From NCBI GenBank assembly GCA_016708785.1, contig JADJFC010000010.1:62001-126000 (forward strand): 64,000 nt of DNA. Direction: 5' to 3'. Of this stretch, positions 47,217 through 56,078 are shown piece by piece (the first letter of the stretch is position 1; each line of letters begins with the position of its first letter). The stretch is from Bacteroidota bacterium (GTDB lineage Bacteria > Bacteroidota > Bacteroidia > AKYH767-A > 2013-40CM-41-45). The notes beneath the pieces are model-generated. The model had not been told where the DNA came from. It saw only the letters and a program-made list of their open reading frames with translations, and made no database searches. The position numbers were made by a program, and so were the translations under genes.

Positions 47217-47355
47217 CCCTTCAGGGCTAGCAGTTTGGCATTTGAGCCCTGAAAGGGCGATGATATGTCTGCACAGGGTGAAGCCCTGTGAAAAAGGATG
47301 TCATTTCGGTAGCCCTGAAAGGGCGATATCCACCACCACAGGGTGAAGCCCTGTG
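47217..47355. repeat. REP/BIME-like array: two ~45-bp units with paired palindromes
   Basis: After the target copy CCCTTCAGGGC there are two units, 47245-47290 and 47311-47355. Each begins AGCCCTGAAAGGGCGAT and ends CACAGGGTGAAGCCCTGTG, i.e. two short hairpins (GCCCTGAAAGGGC and CACAGGGTGAAGCCCTGTG) with a variable middle. Such units are typical of repeats moved by IS200-like or RAYT transposases. A minus-strand open frame across them (47141-47377) is a by-product. Confidence 0.8.
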
Positions 47356-47702
47356 TATAATAGGCGATAAAAAGCATCCTCCATGTGAATTTTCTCGCGA
47401 TTTAAATTAATTCCTCAAATTATCTTTCCAAAACACCGCAAAACTTCCCCTCAGCCCCACAGGCAGAGTGGGATTACCATAGGGGAAATAACTATTTCTT
47501 TGTAAAATATTTAGCTATGAAAATATTTTCTGATGATGCGAAGTTGATGCGCGAAGAATTTTTTTATTTGGTGAAACAAAATGAAAATATTTGAAGCGGA
47601 ATGAAAGAATAAATGTAATAAATTATTTTTGAGAAATGAAATTTGAAAGGGGGTGAAAGGAAATGAATGTTGTGAGATATTCTTAGAAGAAATTTTCAAA
47701 AA
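47356..47702. other. 347-bp gap without a convincing gene
   Basis: Apart from the tail of the REP-like array, I see only a 25-codon plus-strand frame (47517-47594, beginning MKIFSDDAKLMREEFFYLV). It could be a gene remnant or a short peptide. There is no recognisable terminator for the gene ending at 47703. Confidence 0.4.
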
Positions 47703-49754
47703 TTATTCTTTCACAATTTTCCCCGAATAATTTTCCAAGCGATAAACATAAACCCCTGTCGGCAAATCGGAAATATCAATTAATTGGTGATCGTGAATAA
47801 CCGAATTGATGACAACTCTTCCTGTAATATCAATCAATGTAAATTCAGTAGCTGGAATAGCAGACGGCAATTCAATCAGAATTTGTTTTGGGAATGCGGT
47901 TACATTTATTCCTGATGTATTAATTTCATCTTGACCAAGACAAACAACATAGTTTACAGAAATTGTATCGCTATTGATACATCCATTTGTATCGGTTACG
48001 TAAACGAAAAAAGTATCGCTCATCGGACTTTGCGAATTAACTTCAATCGTCTGACTCACATCACCTGTATTCCAGAGATATTGATTGAAATTTCCTGCAT
48101 CGAGAACCACCGTATCATTTAAACAAATCGTTGTATCAGCACCAAGTGAGACAACAGGCTGAGAAAAGAGGTTTACGTTAGTTTGATAAGAATATTGACA
48201 ACCATTAGTATCAATTAAAAATAAATTATAATTTCCTGAAGTAGCTGCTACAATTGTGTCGTTATAAATACGAAAAATATTTGGTGCTGTCCAATAGATA
48301 GTATAATTGAGAGGGATCGTATCCATTGTCAGTTGAAATGAATTGTTTTCGCAAGGAAGGCCAAAGGAAATAATATTTAGCGGAACAGATAAATCCGGAT
48401 AACCAAATAATTTCAATGTATCGCTTGCAGTTCTACCCATCGCATCTGTAACTACCAATCGATAAGTTAATGTTGTGTCAAAATTTGTAATGGTTGGATA
48501 GAGAACAGTAGAATCCGATAAATAATTTCCGGGTGTCCAATCATACTGATAAGGTGGAACACCGCCTTCAACAGTGATAGCAAAAGGCACAAATGAATTA
48601 CTACACGTTGTGTCGATATGATTGATCAGTACAAGAATTGAATCGGAATCCACATTATAATAATAACAATCGGAATAAAATTCATTGCAATGATATCTAT
48701 AAGTGTAAGTATGAATCAGATCTTCGGAGGTATTATAATCATAGGTAGTGTGAATTTCCGTGGAACAACCTAATCCGGTTGAGCGAGAATAGTAGTCAAC
48801 AATGTTCCCTAAAACATTGTAAGCATGAGTTTCTCTCCATCTGAAAAGCCAACTTCCAAAATTATAATACTCTAAAAGATTGTCGATTATATGTCCGGAA
48901 GAATCATTTATAATCGTATATCTGAGCGATGTGTCGCTACAAGATGTATCCGGACAATTGGATATCATTTCGAAAGTTGTATTCCCCGTATAGCTATATT
49001 CATGTGTTTCATATGGTATCCAGCTTGCACCAATTGAATTTCGATAATTTGTATATTTAATAAGGCTGTCATTCGAGTCATATACATAAACGTAATATAC
49101 AGAATCTAAACTAGTAGTATTTCCCAGTTCCATTTTTGATAGAATTTTGTCGGATGCAGAATATGTATATGTAGTAATCAAAGAATCATCCGGTGTGCTA
49201 TAATAATTTATTTTACGATATTCGATATTACGATCCAGTGAATCATATGACCACGTAAGTAAAGTATATGGCGAAAAATTTTGACTTAATCCATATTGCT
49301 CTTCACTTTCTGATATGAGATTATTATTCGAATCATATTGCTTTATGGTTCTTAAATTCGAGTCGAGAGGAAATGTGTTTCCATAAAATCGAAGTTTCAT
49401 AATCAAATTCCCGGAAACATCGTACACATAATTATATCGATAATAATTAGTGCCATTGAAATCCACTTGTGTTTGCAACATGGTGTCGATCGGTCCGGAA
49501 ACATTATAACCATAATCCGTTCGTGTGACCAAATGGAAAGTAGTATCGACTTGACCCCACGATTGGTATTCAAAAAGATAGGTTTCGTTTTGCACTAATT
49601 TACCTGTTGAATCAAATCGATTTATTTCCTTATCGATTGTTCTGTAATCCGGAAAACCAAATTCTCCGTTGTAACAGATTTTCACAGTTGTTGAATCTGC
49701 AGAGGAAATATTAGAATAAATTATGGCGAATAAAAATATTATAAGTTGTTTCAT
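47703..49754 (-). CDS. Large secreted protein: YD-like repeats, Ig/PKD-like modules, T9SS type A tail
   Basis: The start at 49754 (683 residues) gives signal peptide MKQLIIFLFAIIYSNISSA. The N-terminal 410 or so residues contain repeats of the type 'Y.YD.SGNLI.....Y' (YVYDVSGNLIMKLRFYG, IKQYDSNNNLISESEEQ), resembling YD/RHS repeats but without a toxin domain. Two Ig/PKD-like modules follow (TVEGGVPPYQYDWTPGNYLS; DTTICLNDTVVLDAGNFNQY). The sorting domain is type A but weak at the start (TAFPKQILIELPSAIPATEF), with LIDITGRVVINS and LPTGVYVYRLE. It is probably a surface adhesin or binding protein; no catalytic residues were found. Confidence 0.83.
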   Translation of the reverse strand: MKQLIIFLFAIIYSNISSADSTTVKICYNGEFGFPDYRTIDKEINRFDSTGKLVQNETYLFEYQSWGQVDTTFHLVTRTDYGYNVSGPIDTMLQTQVDFNGTNYYRYNYVYDVSGNLIMKLRFYGNTFPLDSNLRTIKQYDSNNNLISESEEQYGLSQNFSPYTLLTWSYDSLDRNIEYRKINYYSTPDDSLITTYTYSASDKILSKMELGNTTSLDSVYYVYVYDSNDSLIKYTNYRNSIGASWIPYETHEYSYTGNTTFEMISNCPDTSCSDTSLRYTIINDSSGHIIDNLLEYYNFGSWLFRWRETHAYNVLGNIVDYYSRSTGLGCSTEIHTTYDYNTSEDLIHTYTYRYHCNEFYSDCYYYNVDSDSILVLINHIDTTCSNSFVPFAITVEGGVPPYQYDWTPGNYLSDSTVLYPTITNFDTTLTYRLVVTDAMGRTASDTLKLFGYPDLSVPLNIISFGLPCENNSFQLTMDTIPLNYTIYWTAPNIFRIYNDTIVAATSGNYNLFLIDTNGCQYSYQTNVNLFSQPVVSLGADTTICLNDTVVLDAGNFNQYLWNTGDVSQTIEVNSQSPMSDTFFVYVTDTNGCINSDTISVNYVVCLGQDEINTSGINVTAFPKQILIELPSAIPATEFTLIDITGRVVINSVIHDHQLIDISDLPTGVYVYRLENYSGKIVKE

Positions 49755-49870
49755 CTTTCGAAGGTATAAAAAGAAGGTTAATTTACAGCATACCAACTAA
49801 AATGTCTGAACCTTGATTTAGCTGATTTGTTGATTAATCTGATTTTGGAGTTTATATCCAAAAAAACCAC

Positions 49871-50056
49871 CCCAGCTCGGTGGAATGTTAAGCGAATTTA
49901 CCGACACCCTTTCAATTCCGTAACCCATCAAGCGTCATTCCGTCCGCACTAACATTGATTGATTAGAGAATTACTAATTCCCGGACGGAATGAGGCTTGA
50001 TGGCACAACTAATTTCAGAGTGTAAGGCTAATTGCCCGTTAACATTCCAATCGGCC
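49871..50056. repeat. ~186-bp foldback element, copy with imperfect arms
   Basis: The left terminus has CTCGGTGGAATGTTAAGC, and the right terminus its imperfect inverse (GTTAACATTCCAATCGGCC). Inside, AGCGTCATTCCGTCCG is mirrored by CGGACGGAATGAGGCTTG, around a unique centre. It is collinear with the copy at 54308-54498. It lies 3' of the gene ending at 50065 and upstream of the large YD-like gene. Confidence 0.82.
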
Positions 50057-50064
50057 AGTTAAAA

Positions 50065-50577
50065 TCATTTTGCTTTAAGTAGGCAGGTTACAATTCTTTT
50101 TTGTTCGTTTTGCTTTTGGGGATCGAAGGAAGTCCGTAAGATTCCGAATGCAGTTAATGTCACGATTGGATTCGTGGAAATAATTTTTATTTGCTCTTCT
50201 GTCAAAAGAATTTGGAAACCAATTGCTCCGGCAAAACCAGCGGGATTATTAAGACATTCTGCTCCTTCAAATGTCACCTTGCTGCTGTCCGCAAGAAGAA
50301 GTTCAAAACTCCCTTTTGACTTTGTTATGCTATCCGAAAGTAAAACTCTTGATGCAGCGCTAAGTGATAAATAATATTTCGAAGCAATGGTTGTGTCCTC
50401 GTAATTTACAACCCTATTAATAAGCAAACTATAAAAATCCTTTGAACTTGTAATCCCTCCCCATGTTTTGGTGCTGTCTTTCTTCTTCTTTGTTCCGGAA
50501 ATGCAAGAGCAGTTTTGTGCAATGCAATTCACACTTATTGCAATCAGGAAATAAATATAAAGTAGTTGTCTTGTCAA
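50065..50577 (-). CDS. Secreted hypothetical protein (170 aa)
   Basis: I do not recognise this protein. Signal peptide MTRQLLYIYFLIAISVNCIA, then QNCSCISGTKKKKDSTKTWG. A Cys pair (NCSC) at the mature N-terminus and one further pair of Cys may form disulfides. The body is mixed alpha/beta (LLSDSITKSKGSFELLLADS; GFQILLTEEQIKIISTNPIV). The C-terminus is basic. No sorting domain, so probably periplasmic. Confidence 0.65.
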   Translation of the reverse strand: MTRQLLYIYFLIAISVNCIAQNCSCISGTKKKKDSTKTWGGITSSKDFYSLLINRVVNYEDTTIASKYYLSLSAASRVLLSDSITKSKGSFELLLADSSKVTFEGAECLNNPAGFAGAIGFQILLTEEQIKIISTNPIVTLTAFGILRTSFDPQKQNEQKRIVTCLLKAK

Positions 50578-50741
50578 TGTATGTATTTTTTTCTTAATTT
50601 GAATTCCGAAAGTTAAAAGTTAGTAGTGTGCATATTGGTTTTGCATAAAGCTAGGTTTGCTGTCAGGCATGCAGTACTTTTGAATCGAAGATAGATCTTT
50701 CTTTGCCTTTTCGCAAACCGGTTTTATCTACCTCCAAAATC

Positions 50742-51593
50742 CTACAATTCCATAACCATCCAATGCTCCGGATACTTTGATTTCAACTTCGCTAACTTTT
50801 CTTTCTGCTTTATCGGATCTTTCTCAAGTCTATATTCATTAACCAACAATGGAATTGAATTAGGATAAAATTGCAATGACAATTTAAAATGCTCCCTCGC
50901 TTCATCTATCATCCCTGCACTTTGCAGAGCTTCGCCCATATAAATACAAACGATGACAGGAATTCGATTGTAAAGCGAAAGGCATTCAGCTGACAACGAT
51001 TTCATAAGTGGAATACAGATTTCCGCAGGAGCCTTTTCGCCCTTTGCAGATGTCTCATTTATTATTGTCTGATAATTATCAAACAGTAATGCAATGTGCC
51101 TGTTTGCCAAAGTTGTATTGCTTTTATATTCCCCATATTCCTTTATGGTCTTTTCGTCAAGTTCTAATTGGTTTGCTTGTAAAGTTTTTTCGTAAATTTT
51201 ATCTAGAAGCAAAAGAATTGTAGTATCACTTGAAATTACCTTTGCGTTTCTCTTTACTGTCCACATAGGAAGTAGAAAATAATTTGAAGTAACGCTGAGC
51301 GTTGAATTACCTTCCATATCCAACAGAAAATATTTTGCCTCTTTATTTATAAATGCTCCTATTACAGTCGTGTCTTGTAATGCAAGAAAAACAAAGTCGC
51401 AATCATTAGGATTTGGTTTGTCTCCGATCAAAATCATATTTCTGCTTTCCACCCAACCTGAAAATTCTGGTGCTTTAAAATAATATGGATTATTAATTTT
51501 TTCGAATTCCGCTTTAAGATTACCTCCCTGTTTTAAATTCTGTGCACTGGCAGAAAGTGTCGCAAGTATTAAAAAATAAAATATGTATCTCAT
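50742..51593 (-). CDS. Secreted hypothetical protein with C-terminal TPR-like region (283 aa)
   Basis: I do not recognise the N-terminal domain. Residues 1-17 (MRYIFYFLILATLSASA) are a signal peptide. Residues ~40-130 are beta-rich (DFVFLALQDTTVIGAFINKE). The C-terminal 80 residues contain TPR-like helices (YMGEALQSAGMIDEAREHFK followed by LSLQFYPNSIPLLVNEYRLE). It is likely periplasmic and protein-binding. It lies 148 bp downstream of the YD-like gene 51759-53341 on the same strand. Confidence 0.65.
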   Translation of the reverse strand: MRYIFYFLILATLSASAQNLKQGGNLKAEFEKINNPYYFKAPEFSGWVESRNMILIGDKPNPNDCDFVFLALQDTTVIGAFINKEAKYFLLDMEGNSTLSVTSNYFLLPMWTVKRNAKVISSDTTILLLLDKIYEKTLQANQLELDEKTIKEYGEYKSNTTLANRHIALLFDNYQTIINETSAKGEKAPAEICIPLMKSLSAECLSLYNRIPVIVCIYMGEALQSAGMIDEAREHFKLSLQFYPNSIPLLVNEYRLEKDPIKQKEKLAKLKSKYPEHWMVMEL

Positions 51594-51758
51594 ATTAGCT
51601 TCTGGGGTTATGCTTTCGAGAGTTGTAAAATACTTTCAGCCCGTTTCCTGAAACTTTGAACTCGCGAATCGAAGATAGAACTTACTTCGCCTAAAAACAA
51701 GTTACTTAAAGGGACATCGATTTCGAACTTTTAAGCCTTAGGTATTACACCAATATCA

Positions 51759-53341
51759 TCAAGGATATCTCAAAACCTCACAAGTATTCCTATTCAAAAG
51801 CACACCATTTAATTTCCCTGTAATCATATATTTATTTTCATTCACAACTATTTTCTCTTCTACATATCGATCGTTATGGATCACATCTACTTCTTCGCTC
51901 TTAATCAATCCCGTTTTTTCTGAAAAGATTGTCTCCGTTTTGCCGATATATTTTTTCTTTACGCCATAATCTTTTTTGATCTCAACAATAGAATCAGGAT
52001 AATAAAATCTTTCTGTTTCCCTGATCCTCGCCCTTTCCTTCAATGGTAGTCTTGAACCGCTCCCATTCATTCCAATTCTATCTAAAACCATGTGGTTTAC
52101 ATTCATGGAATAAATTAATTTTCCGGAGCTCGAATATTTATTCACTAAATGAAACTCTTTACACGAAGTGTTTTTTTGGGTTTTCTCGTTAAAATATTTA
52201 TGAAAGGCCATTGCCTTTATAAGTAGAGTGTCTCGCGTATATTTCCATCTTCTAATTTCATAAACATTGTTTTTTCCGATTCTTCTGCTCTTTGAACATA
52301 TCATATTTCCAAATCGATCATAACGATAAGTTGTTTGTCCTTGAATTGAATTCGAATCAGGATAAATTGTCCGAGACTCCTCTTTCACAATTTTGTGTTT
52401 TCTAAATTGCTTTCTCGTTTCAGATACTTGCCAAGAAAACAACCCTCTAAAATTACTTCCTGCTGAATCACGTTGAATTACAACACCTTCATCTCTGTAT
52501 GAGAGGTCTTTTATGTTGACAAACTTAGTTGTATCAATTATCTCCGATTCAATCTTCTCTGAGATAACAGTCATCGTAGCCCCGTCAATAATGTAATTTA
52601 CTTTTTTCGTAATCAATTTATTTTGCTTGACTTTCGACTCCTTAACTAAATTTCCGTTTCCATCATAGGAATATTTAATGATCAGCTCATCCTTATCTGT
52701 ATGTTTAAATATCGAATCAACATCGTATGCTTTGCGATTTGGATCAAACTTATTATATGATTGACTGCGCGACATAACAGTATCAGATTCTAAATACGTA
52801 GTTTCAATTCTTTCTGTTACTCTTCCATTTGCATCAACTTTATTTCTTACCGACTTCTTTAGTTTCGAATTAGTATATTCATCAGGTTCTAGTTTATTAA
52901 TTGAGTCATCCAATTCAAAATAACTCGTGTCGGCATTTCTAGAGCGCCAAAAGATCCAGCTTTTACCTTTCCTAATTTTTCCATTGGCTTCGCTGTGTCC
53001 GGTTTTTTGATCCAAATATTCGTGCCTGATCTCATTTCTAAATTCATCGAAATAAAATTTTTCGATACGATCAAAAGTGCCATCTCCATAACAAAATGCA
53101 TAGCGATCAGGAAACCATCCGAATCATAAAATTTTCTTGTCTCGGTTCTTCCTCTAAAGTTATAACCATACGAGCAGCTATCACATTCAAAAATTTCAAT
53201 TGCAACTCTTTCGTCTTTATTCACTTTTGCATCTGCTATTGCTTTTAACCGAGCAAGGCTATCATTTTGTAATCGACTGTCAATCCCTGAAACATCAGAA
53301 ATCATTAAGAAAAGAAAAAGTAAAACAAAAAGAGATCTCAT
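51759..53341 (-). CDS. Secreted YD/RHS-like repeat protein, one frameshift
   Basis: The frame from 53341 has signal peptide MRSLFVLLFLFLMISDVSG and RTETRKFYDSDGF. It shifts near 53113, where one extra C gives DGFPDRYAFCYGDGTFDRIE, continuing in the frame that runs to 51759. The repaired protein is about 528 residues. It has many weak 'K.SYDGNGNLVKESKV'-type units (KYSYDGNGNLVKESKVKQ, TTYRYDRFGNMICSKSRRI), reminiscent of YD-repeats, and no T9SS tail or C-terminal toxin. Likely periplasmic or surface; function unknown. As assembled, export and body are in separate frames. Confidence 0.75.
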
Positions 53342-53448
53342 GCGGTGAATAATTTTAAGGCAAAAGGTAGTTTTAATTTTAAATTAATTTGTCACAATAT
53401 AGAAATTTCTCATTGGGATCACTTGAGTTTAATTGGCAAAATCTTCAA

Positions 53449-53503
53449 ATGTTAAGTGGAAACTAGGACACAATTCCAATCACGCATCCCATCAAGCGTC
53501 ATT
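53449..53503. repeat. Degenerate remnant of the foldback element
   Basis: It keeps ATGTTAAGTGGA, CAATTCCAATCACGCATCC and CATCAAGCGTCATTTC but lacks a right half. It lies just 3' of the EF-Tu-domain-3-like gene (stop at 53536). Confidence 0.55.
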
Positions 53504-53535
53504 TCATATATGCCCGTTATAGTTTCTTGTCATTA

Positions 53536-54216
53536 TTATACGTTCTGCTTTTCTAACTTGTCATTTACGATGACCAATATTTTTCCTGTCCCAATTACTG
53601 TTGCTCCTTCTCTAAATTCATATATCATACCTTCTGTCAATTGGTTTGCGAAGTAGTCGGGTGAAAGAATTTTAATTTTTGCTATAACCGTTTCGCCCGG
53701 GAGAACAAAATCTTTATCGATGAACGTTTGTTGTCCTGAAGTTTCCATTTCGGCAAAGTCAAATTTCACTTGTGGTCTGTAGCCTGAATTCGCAGGTGTT
53801 CTTCTGCCGCCTTCTGCTGTAGTTCGATATTTCAATTCGGCTATAAAATCAACCTTGCTAAATTCTTCTTCATAATAAGTCAAAATGTTCCGTACAATTT
53901 TATCAAAGTCGCTTTCGTTACAGAATTGAGTCGACAGCTCTATCATCTCTGCGATTGAACTACCAGATACATGTTGCCAAAAATTGTTTTCCTTTTTCAA
54001 ATCTTGATTCTTATTGTCAATTGCATTTACTGTCAAAGGTGAACCGAAATACTTTTTCAAATCCACAACAAAGTCAGTGATCACATTTTGATTGAATGTT
54101 GGGTAATCGTTCATTGCGTTTAAAAACAATTCAGCAAGTTCTCTAGTCTTATGGACTTTCGTATCAAGCTTAACTAGCCGCCAAAGTGTTCCGTATGTTA
54201 GTACTGTTCTGTCCAT
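53536..54216 (-). CDS. EF-Tu domain-3-like protein with unknown N-terminal domain
   Basis: The 226-residue protein has no signal peptide. Residues ~125-222 read like EF-Tu domain 3: ELKYRTTAEGGRRTPANSGY, YRPQVKFDFAEMETSG, KDFVLPGETVIAKIKIL and YEFREGATVIGTGKILVI. The family pattern is GGR.TPF..GYRPQFYF...MPGD...V.L..P......FAIREGG.TVG.G. The N-terminal 120 residues (KLDTKVHKTRELAELFLNAM, DFVVDLKKYFGSPLTVNAID) are unrecognised and contain no GTP-binding motif, so this is not an elongation factor. It may bind a translation factor, RNA or a protein partner. It is flanked by foldback repeats at both sides, as a small accessory unit would be. Confidence 0.8.
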   Translation of the reverse strand: MDRTVLTYGTLWRLVKLDTKVHKTRELAELFLNAMNDYPTFNQNVITDFVVDLKKYFGSPLTVNAIDNKNQDLKKENNFWQHVSGSSIAEMIELSTQFCNESDFDKIVRNILTYYEEEFSKVDFIAELKYRTTAEGGRRTPANSGYRPQVKFDFAEMETSGQQTFIDKDFVLPGETVIAKIKILSPDYFANQLTEGMIYEFREGATVIGTGKILVIVNDKLEKQNV

Positions 54217-54307
54217 TGTTTAATTCTTGCAATCAGTTTAACACCTTTCGGATTTCATTTATATAATCCGGATTGTCCGTTATTCCATTATGTCTTTGCC
54301 CCTCCTA

Positions 54308-54498
54308 CCCCTGCTCGGCGGAATGTTAAGCGGATTTACCGACACGCATTCAATTACGTAACCCATGAAGCGTCATTCCGTCCGCACTAACATTCACCTC
54401 AGAAGTCGTTACTAATTCCCGGACGGAATGACGCTTGAGGTCGCAACTAATTTCAGAATGCAAAGCTAATTTCCGCTTAACATTCCGCCGAGCAGGGG
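54308..54498. repeat. 191-bp foldback element with 27-bp perfect terminal arms
   Basis: Bases 54308-54334 are the exact reverse complement of 54472-54498. Internally, AAGCGTCATTCCGTCCG is mirrored by CGGACGGAATGACGCTT around a centre of about 35 bp. The remaining parts of the two halves are partly complementary (GCATTCAATTA against TAATTTCAGAATGC). Thus the whole unit can fold into one long hairpin. It contains no gene. It occupies most of the 325-bp gap between 54217 and 54541. Confidence 0.9.
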
Positions 54499-54541
54499 AG
54501 TAATAAAATAATGTTTTGTAAATGCGATGTTATCGGGCGTT

Positions 54542-55189
54542 TTATTCTGAACGGAGTGTTGGGCATTCATTTAAATCTAATGATTTCTTAGTCTTGTCGC
54601 TAAACCCATATTGAATTTTTGCTCGTTGCTTGCTATCGTCTGCTTTGCCAATTTCAATTCTAATTGATAACCAACTGTCCTTTCCATTGTCTCTATATTC
54701 TTGACTTCCGTAATCACCTTCAATGTCATTATCTCCTTCTGGTCCTAAGAAAAACGTTGAACCTAAAATTGCTTTTCCTGATTTGGTGTCAATACTTATA
54801 TTGTCTTTGTCAGTAAGTTGAAAGTTGTAAGTTAAATTGGTCAAGTTGGTCCTTGTAACTGTCAGCACAAATTTATTATTGTCCTTAGTTGCTTTAAAAG
54901 TTGTTGCTATATTTATACTAAGGTCTTCAGGAAAATATGTTGTGTCTTTACCTACAAGAATATAGTTGTCAATTAATTTTATTGGCTCGTCATAGTCTGA
55001 AAGTCCGTCAATAAATGTTTGGTCGTATTGTGATTTGTCTTTAATATAAATGTCTTGCTTTTGTTTGTCTGCCGAAACCACTGTTTGTAAAGAGTTAATG
55101 TTTGTATTGTCACCATATTTGTTTGTAGTCTGATTGTTACAACTCAATAGTCCTAATGCAAATGTCAATATGTATGTTGTCTGTCTCAT
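54542..55189 (-). CDS. Lipoprotein of unknown function (215 aa)
   Basis: Signal peptide MRQTTYILTFALGLLSCNNQ with lipobox LGLLSC at the end of the hydrophobic core. The mature protein is Asp/Lys/Thr-rich and beta-strand-dominated (NNKFVLTVTRTNLTNLTYNF; KDSWLSIRIEIGKADDSKQR), like an Ig or lipocalin-like sandwich. I find no named domain. It is probably bound to the outer membrane. It ends 43 bp from the foldback element. Confidence 0.72.
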   Translation of the reverse strand: MRQTTYILTFALGLLSCNNQTTNKYGDNTNINSLQTVVSADKQKQDIYIKDKSQYDQTFIDGLSDYDEPIKLIDNYILVGKDTTYFPEDLSINIATTFKATKDNNKFVLTVTRTNLTNLTYNFQLTDKDNISIDTKSGKAILGSTFFLGPEGDNDIEGDYGSQEYRDNGKDSWLSIRIEIGKADDSKQRAKIQYGFSDKTKKSLDLNECPTLRSE

Positions 55190-55309
55190 TGTCTGTTCTA
55201 AAATGCCCTATATCATTTGGCTTGCGGAAGCCCCGCTCGTCGATTTCTTTAGCTTCAACACTTTCCATACTCATGCAGTAGCGAGACTCCGACAAGCGAG
55301 TAGTTTGTA

Positions 55310-55969
55310 TTAGTCGTTTGATGAAACAATTGCTCTTCCAACAACCCAAATTACGAAGAAAATAATTCCAAGAATAAAAATTCTATTCCCGTGCTTTCTA
55401 TCAGAAGCAGAATAACCATAAACACGATCTCCGGTTGGCAAAGTTTTTTTATGAGTCATTAAATGCCAACCAATAAAAACTGAAAGTAACCCACCTACAA
55501 TTGCCATTGCATAGCCGGCATATATCCAGGTCATTTGACTTTCTTCCGGTTTTGCTAACTCTTTAATGCGTTGCTTTCGCAATGTCTCAGCAAGTTCGGG
55601 ATTTATTTCCTTGCCTCGCTCTTTCAATAGTCGCTGTGCTAGCAAATAATCAAACTGGCCCCACTCGTCTGATCTGGTTACAATCTCAATTAGTTCTTCG
55701 TCTGTGAAGTCAAATAGATAGTAGTCCTTCTCAACATTGTCAAGTTGTTTCATGGTGATTTGTAAAAGCAAGGTGTTTGCTTTCTCAAAGTCCTCCTTCT
55801 TCAGTTTTACCCGATACTCTTTATTCGCTTCTGAATTGATAAAGGTTGTGTCAAAACCCGAAGTGTTCTCTATAATATAGTCAATGTTGTTTGCCTTTAA
55901 GAGTTCGGCAAGCTCTGTCGCCATTGCCTGATCACTGAATTTTTGAAAAGTCAAGTATTGTTCTACCAT
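55310..55969 (-). CDS. DUF2007-like (putative signal-transducing) membrane protein
   Basis: The ATG at 55969 (219 residues) is preferred to the GTG at 56005. Residues ~1-75 (YLTFQKFSDQAMATELAELL, EYRVKLKKEDFEKANTLLLQ) match the DUF2007 pattern of a small PII-like fold seen in Bacteroidota. Then come an acidic helical stretch and two transmembrane helices (WIYAGYAMAIVGGLLSVFIG; IFILGIIFFVIWVVGRAIV) with a cytosolic loop between. No catalytic residues were seen. It could sense and relay, but this is inferred from family annotation only. It is followed by a 120-bp stretch (55190-55309) without a gene. Confidence 0.75.
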   Translation of the reverse strand: MVEQYLTFQKFSDQAMATELAELLKANNIDYIIENTSGFDTTFINSEANKEYRVKLKKEDFEKANTLLLQITMKQLDNVEKDYYLFDFTDEELIEIVTRSDEWGQFDYLLAQRLLKERGKEINPELAETLRKQRIKELAKPEESQMTWIYAGYAMAIVGGLLSVFIGWHLMTHKKTLPTGDRVYGYSASDRKHGNRIFILGIIFFVIWVVGRAIVSSND

Positions 55970-56078
55970 AGGTTTTGTTAATTTGAATTCCGAAACTATT
56001 TGCACTTATATTAAAATCAGAAGTAGCATGACTTCCGCAATCAATCAACCCTTGCTCGGCGAATGTTAACAAAAATAT

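Noticed and set aside
47141..47377. Minus-strand 78-codon open frame over the REP-like array
   Set aside because: It spans the insertion-sequence end and the hairpin units, and its residues follow the repeat sequence. It is not a gene.
55137..55349. Minus-strand 70-codon open frame between the DUF2007-like gene and a lipoprotein gene
   Set aside because: It overlaps both neighbours, has no export or domain signature, and includes repetitive 'GCGAGACTCCGACAAGCGAG' text. It is most likely not a gene.
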